Of a DNA stretch of 9,137 nucleotides, positions 6,374 through 9,137 are shown piece after piece (the first letter of the stretch is position 1; each line of letters starts with the position of its first letter). Under the pieces are notes generated by a model. That model did no database searches. It was given only the letters and a program-made list of their open reading frames with translations, and was not told where the DNA came from. Origin of the DNA: CAZJGF01 sp964545665 (GTDB taxonomy: Bacteria > Chloroflexota > Dehalococcoidia > GIF9 > AB-539-J10); contig CAZJGF010000062.1 of NCBI GenBank assembly GCA_964545665.1, positions 1-9,137 on the forward strand, read 5' to 3'. The translations under genes and the position numbers were made by a program.

Positions 6374-6542
6374 ACCGCCGGCTGGGCCGGACTGCACCAA
6401 ATACGACGTGGTTGGAATCAATGCTCTCTCTGGCTGCCAATCCATAGCATAGGCGTTGCCCATTCCAGCGTATTGTTTGGCTTCTAAGTAAGGCCATATA
6501 GGTGCTTCGGGTAGAGAGTGGCGGCTATTAATGGTGAATAAC
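6374..6542. other. Intergenic region between convergent DUF362 and tRNA-Pro genes
   Basis: No credible gene is seen here on either strand. At its left border a palindrome, CGCTCT-T-AGAGCG (6357-6369), overlaps the DUF362 stop region. GC-rich GCCGGC/GGCCGG runs follow but no T tract, so a terminator is possible but unproven. I found no clear terminator for the tRNA gene either. With the tRNA gene and the 66-nt gap after it, the stretch without protein genes is 312 nt. Confidence 0.5.
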
Positions 6543-6619
<77 letters not shown>

Positions 6620-6620
6620 T

Positions 6621-6649
6621 TTGTCTGCGCTATTATAAAGTGATTTAAT
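6621..6649 (+). promoter_or_regulatory. Candidate promoter for the phosphoglycerate-mutase-like gene and lysC
   Basis: TTGTCT (6621-6626) and TTTAAT (6644-6649) are separated by 17 nt and match the sigma70 consensus at 4/6 and 5/6. The start would be near 6656, about 30 nt before the ATG. It overlaps the tRNA promoter on the other strand. Confidence 0.45.
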
Positions 6650-6660
6650 TACTAGCACAA
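6632..6660 (-). promoter_or_regulatory. Promoter of tRNA-Pro
   Basis: On the minus strand TTGTGC (complement of 6655-6660) is followed after 17 nt by a perfect TATAAT (complement of 6632-6637). The mature tRNA begins 12 nt past the -10 box, leaving a leader of about 5 nt, which is normal for a stable RNA gene. Confidence 0.65.
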
Positions 6661-6685
6661 GGTTGCTGTTTGGAAACGAAGCCGA

Positions 6686-7870
6686 ATGAAATACTGTATC
6701 CTTATAGTTGATGGAGCAGCAGGATGGCCGTTGCGTGAGCGTGGTGGGAAGACTTGTCTGGAGTTAGCGCGTACTCCGAACTTGGATGCCCTGGCACAGG
6801 AGGGCTTTCTGGGGCTAGCCTGTACTATCCCGGAGGGGATGGAGCCGAGCAGCGGTTGCGCCTGTATGTCGATATTTGGCTATAATCCCGGAATCTATTA
6901 CCGCGGGAGGAGCGGCATCGAAGCTAAGAGCATGGGTATCCCTGTTGATGGTGGAGAGGTGGTCTTTCGCTGCAATCTGGTCTCTGTTTGTGGTGGCAAG
7001 ATGCGAAGCTATAGCTCAGGCTTCATTGACACTGAAGAGGCTCAAACCCTTGTTGCTGCTCTAAATGAGAGCCTCGGCAATGATAGAGTGCACTTCTATC
7101 CTGGGGTAAGCTATAGGCAAATATGCAAGATACAAGATACGGAAGATACGCTTTTGGCCAGTTGCACTCCTCCGCATGACATCCATGACAAGCCCATTGA
7201 CGAATTTCTTCCTCAGGGGCCTGGCAGCGATTTCTTACGGGACCTTATGGCAAAGTCAGAGGTTGTACTCCGAGATCATCCTGTGAATCTAGCTCGGAGG
7301 TCCCGAGGTGACATCCCGGCCAACATGATCTGGCTCTTCTGGAGCAGTGGTAGGATACCTGATGTGCCTTGCTTCAGACTGGTTTACGGCCTTGATGCTG
7401 CCCTAACCTCAGGGGTCGATCTGTTGAAAGGCCTGGCCAAGATGGTAGGGATGGAGGTACTAGATATTCCTGGTGTAACTGGTGAACTGGACAATGATTA
7501 TGCTGCTCAGGCAAACGGGGCGATACAAGCGCTTAGCAGACATGACATGGTGATTATCCATGTAGAAGCGCCGGATGAGGCTGGCCACGCAGGCTCCATC
7601 GAGGAAAAAGTAAAGGCGATTGAAAAAGTAGATGAGGAGATAGTGAGCCAGCTGCGTGCTCGGAGAAAAGATGGCCTGCGCACACTGGTTATGCCTGATC
7701 ACCCAACGCCCATCGAGACTCAAACCCATGTTAGAGAACCAGTTCCATTCATGCTCTGGGGGCCAGGATTTGTAGCCAATGGGGCGAGGAGATTTACCGA
7801 AGCAGCGGCTAAAAGCACAGGCGTTTTCTTTGAGCAAGGATATGATATTATGAATAAGCTAACTAGATAA
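6686..7870 (+). CDS. Archaeal-type cofactor-independent phosphoglycerate mutase family protein; proposed homoserine kinase
   Basis: This 394-residue alkaline-phosphatase-superfamily protein resembles archaeal-type phosphoglycerate mutase (ApgM). The two-metal site is complete: Asp9 (VDGAAG), Ser56 as likely phosphoryl-carrying serine, Asp297 and His301 (PDEAGH), Asp338-His339 (PDHPTP) and His348 before REPVPF. The usual PGSD-A-H/N-LS-GYDP segment reads PSSGCACMSIFGYNP here (54-68): the serine stays, but the acidic residue after it is Gly and the His/Asn is Cys. A bacterial branch of this family, next to threonine-pathway genes in species lacking ThrB, has been proposed as an alternative homoserine kinase (TIGR02535-type). 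The aspartate kinase gene 9 nt downstream fits that reading, so I favour it over a glycolytic role, though sequence alone cannot settle this. The ribosome site is weak (GGAAACGAAG). Its promoter overlaps that of tRNA-Pro. Confidence 0.88.
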   Translation: MKYCILIVDGAAGWPLRERGGKTCLELARTPNLDALAQEGFLGLACTIPEGMEPSSGCACMSIFGYNPGIYYRGRSGIEAKSMGIPVDGGEVVFRCNLVSVCGGKMRSYSSGFIDTEEAQTLVAALNESLGNDRVHFYPGVSYRQICKIQDTEDTLLASCTPPHDIHDKPIDEFLPQGPGSDFLRDLMAKSEVVLRDHPVNLARRSRGDIPANMIWLFWSSGRIPDVPCFRLVYGLDAALTSGVDLLKGLAKMVGMEVLDIPGVTGELDNDYAAQANGAIQALSRHDMVIIHVEAPDEAGHAGSIEEKVKAIEKVDEEIVSQLRARRKDGLRTLVMPDHPTPIETQTHVREPVPFMLWGPGFVANGARRFTEAAAKSTGVFFEQGYDIMNKLTR

Positions 7871-7879
7871 AGGAGAAGT

Positions 7880-9097
7880 ATGCCCTTGATAGTTCAGAAA
7901 TACGGTGGTAGCTCGGTGGCTGATGCTGGAAGGATCAGGAATGTGGCTTGCCGTATAGCCAAAGCGAAAGACGATGGGAATCAGGTTGTGGTGGTTGTCT
8001 CGGCTATGGGAGACACTACTGATGACTTAATCAGGATGGCTCATCAAGTTAACGAGCAGCCGGGAGAGCGAGAGCTTGATGTTTTGCTTTCCACAGGTGA
8101 GTTGATTTCCAGCACTCTCTTGGCTATGGCTCTGGGGGCTCTGGGCTACAAGGCAGTCAGCCTGACCGGTGTCCAGGCAGGGATTCAAACCGATTCCAAC
8201 TATAGTCGCGCCCGAATTCTCCGTGTTGCCCCCGAGCGAATCGTCAGTGAATTGGAGAAAGACAATATTGCTATTGTGGCTGGATTTCAGGGTGTGACTC
8301 AGGATATGGATATCACGACATTAGGGCGAGGTGGCTCTGATACTACTGCGGTGGCCCTGGCTGCTAGCCTGGGTGCTGAAATATGCCAGATCTACACCGA
8401 TGTTGAGGGAGTTTATTCTGCTGATCCCCGCCTTGTGTCGCGAGCAAATAAGTTGAATAGGATTGGCTATGAAGAAATGCTAGAACTCGCCAGCTATGGA
8501 GCCAAGATAATACACCCTAGAGCGGTGGAAATAGGTGAGTTATATAATATGCCTATTCTAGTGGCTTCTAGTTTCAATGATAGCCCGGGTACTATCATCT
8601 GTAAGGAGGCATCCATGGAAGTAAGAAATAAGGTACGGGGTATTGCTCATGATACCAACGTTGCTCAAATTACTGTTGTTGCTGTTCCTGACCGTCCCGG
8701 CATTGCTGCAGCGGTCTTTGAGCCTTTGGCTCGAGCGAATATAAGCGTAGACACTATTGTTAAGAATCCCAGCGTTGATGATACTACTGATCTTTCCTTC
8801 ACGGTGGCTAGAAGCGATTTCGTTAAAACGATGTCTATTGTGGAACCTGTAGCCAAGCGCTTGGGAGCAAAGCAATGCGTTACTGATTCTACGTTGGCCA
8901 AAGTTAGCATTATAGGCACCGGCATGCAGAATACGCCGGGCTACGCTGCCAGGATGTTTGGCACGCTTTATGAGCAAGGCATTAATATCCAGCTAATCAC
9001 CACTTCGGAGATAAGGATAACGTGCATTATCTCTGAAGACAGGGTTAAGGATGCTGTTCAGGCTTTGCATAGAGCCTTTGAGCTGGAATTCGCTTGA
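7880..9097 (+). CDS. lysC: Aspartate kinase (aspartokinase), monofunctional with two ACT domains
   Basis: This 405-residue enzyme phosphorylates aspartate with ATP, the first step to lysine, threonine, methionine and diaminopimelate. The kinase domain (about 1-240) shows KYGGSSV (7-13, Lys7 for phosphate binding), VSAMGDTTDDL, STGELIS (71-77), GRGGSDTTAVALA (149-161) and YTDVEGVYSADPR. Two C-terminal ACT domains follow, the first around VPDRPG (269-274) and the second from KVSIIGTGM (341-349), ending with ITTSEIRITCI. These normally bind lysine and/or threonine for feedback control; which one cannot be read here. No homoserine dehydrogenase domain is fused. Length and layout match Bacillus-type LysC. 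The gene lies 9 nt after the phosphoglycerate-mutase-like gene, with AAAGGAG 4 nt before the ATG, so the two are an operon. An internal start is described separately. Confidence 0.98.
   Translation: MPLIVQKYGGSSVADAGRIRNVACRIAKAKDDGNQVVVVVSAMGDTTDDLIRMAHQVNEQPGERELDVLLSTGELISSTLLAMALGALGYKAVSLTGVQAGIQTDSNYSRARILRVAPERIVSELEKDNIAIVAGFQGVTQDMDITTLGRGGSDTTAVALAASLGAEICQIYTDVEGVYSADPRLVSRANKLNRIGYEEMLELASYGAKIIHPRAVEIGELYNMPILVASSFNDSPGTIICKEASMEVRNKVRGIAHDTNVAQITVVAVPDRPGIAAAVFEPLARANISVDTIVKNPSVDDTTDLSFTVARSDFVKTMSIVEPVAKRLGAKQCVTDSTLAKVSIIGTGMQNTPGYAARMFGTLYEQGINIQLITTSEIRITCIISEDRVKDAVQALHRAFELEFA
8603..8609 (+). promoter_or_regulatory. Internal ribosome binding site within lysC
   Basis: AAGGAGG lies inside the lysC coding sequence, 5 nt before an in-frame ATG at 8615. 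It is the strongest Shine-Dalgarno in the gene, better than the one at the gene's own start. Confidence 0.7.
8615..9097 (+). CDS. Probable internally initiated beta subunit of aspartate kinase (ACT domains only)
   Basis: Starting at the ATG for Met246 gives a 160-residue protein identical to the C-terminal part of LysC. It holds both ACT domains and no kinase domain. In Bacillus subtilis aspartokinase II the same arrangement is known: an in-frame internal start at about codon 246 makes a separate small subunit that joins the full-length one. Here both the codon number and the strong ribosome site match that case. Production of the short form is inferred, not shown. Confidence 0.55.
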   Translation: MEVRNKVRGIAHDTNVAQITVVAVPDRPGIAAAVFEPLARANISVDTIVKNPSVDDTTDLSFTVARSDFVKTMSIVEPVAKRLGAKQCVTDSTLAKVSIIGTGMQNTPGYAARMFGTLYEQGINIQLITTSEIRITCIISEDRVKDAVQALHRAFELEFA

Positions 9098-9137
9098 CAT
9101 TCTTTATGTGACTTGTCACGATTTATCCGAGGTAACA
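9098..9137. other. Downstream edge of lysC
   Basis: The last 40 nt contain a small inverted repeat GTGAC-TT-GTCAC (9108-9119) and a TTGACA box overlapping the lysC stop (9094-9099) with no good -10 partner. A GAGGT at 9129-9133 could be the ribosome site of a gene starting just past the window. No terminator is seen. Confidence 0.3.

Noticed and set aside
6312..6497. Minus-strand 61-codon open frame after the DUF362 gene
   Set aside because: It overlaps the end of the DUF362 gene antisense, has no recognisable domain, and I saw no ribosome site supporting it.
7460..7837. Minus-strand 125-codon open frame
   Set aside because: It is antisense within the phosphoglycerate-mutase-like gene, over its conserved metal-binding motifs. 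It is a shadow frame.

Overview
This 9.1 kb window looks like chromosomal DNA of an anaerobic bacterium with moderate to high GC. The signs of a bacterium are Shine-Dalgarno sites, sigma70-like promoters and a tRNA gene with an encoded CCA end. The signs of anaerobiosis are an oxygen-sensitive glycyl radical enzyme (GRE) with its radical-SAM activase, and many Fe-S cysteine motifs. The style of the small proteins and the pairing of a phosphoglycerate-mutase-like gene with aspartate kinase remind me of Chloroflexota/Dehalococcoidia. That placement is from memory and is not proven here.

Layout. (1) Positions 1-1061, minus strand: an Old Yellow Enzyme-type flavin oxidoreductase, cut off by the window edge within its C-terminal cysteine motif. 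(2) Positions 1235-1645, plus strand: two small proteins. The first is an 87-aa charged helical protein built of two 27-residue repeats. The second is a 46-aa basic protein with one membrane helix. They share a reading frame and are separated only by an amber stop and two codons. (3) Positions 1737-5033: a GRE (795 aa, Cys437/Glu439, Gly771) followed directly (TAG|ATG) by its activase with two extra [4Fe-4S] motifs. (4) Positions 5138-6373: a DUF362 protein with a cysteine-rich C-terminal part, probably with its own promoter. (5) Positions 6543-6619, minus strand: tRNA-Pro(CGG). (6) Positions 6686-9097: a putative amino-acid biosynthesis operon, with an archaeal-type phosphoglycerate mutase family protein (the group proposed to include an alternative homoserine kinase) 9 nt ahead of aspartate kinase. 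The aspartate kinase contains a strong internal start for a separate regulatory subunit.

How the genes may work together. The GRE and activase form one functional unit. The GCVEP active site places the GRE with the eliminating GREs (dehydratases and C-N or C-S lyases) rather than with pyruvate formate-lyase. Positions that contact substrate in glycerol dehydratase appear changed, so its substrate is unknown. There are no microcompartment genes or aldehyde dehydrogenase nearby. The DUF362 protein and the divergent flavoprotein could supply electrons or process the product, but that is inference. The last two genes fit the aspartate-to-threonine/lysine pathway and are probably unrelated to the GRE unit. 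The most interesting items are the unassigned GRE, the hydrogenase-small-subunit-like cysteine pattern in the DUF362 protein, the stop-separated small-protein pair, and the internal lysC start.
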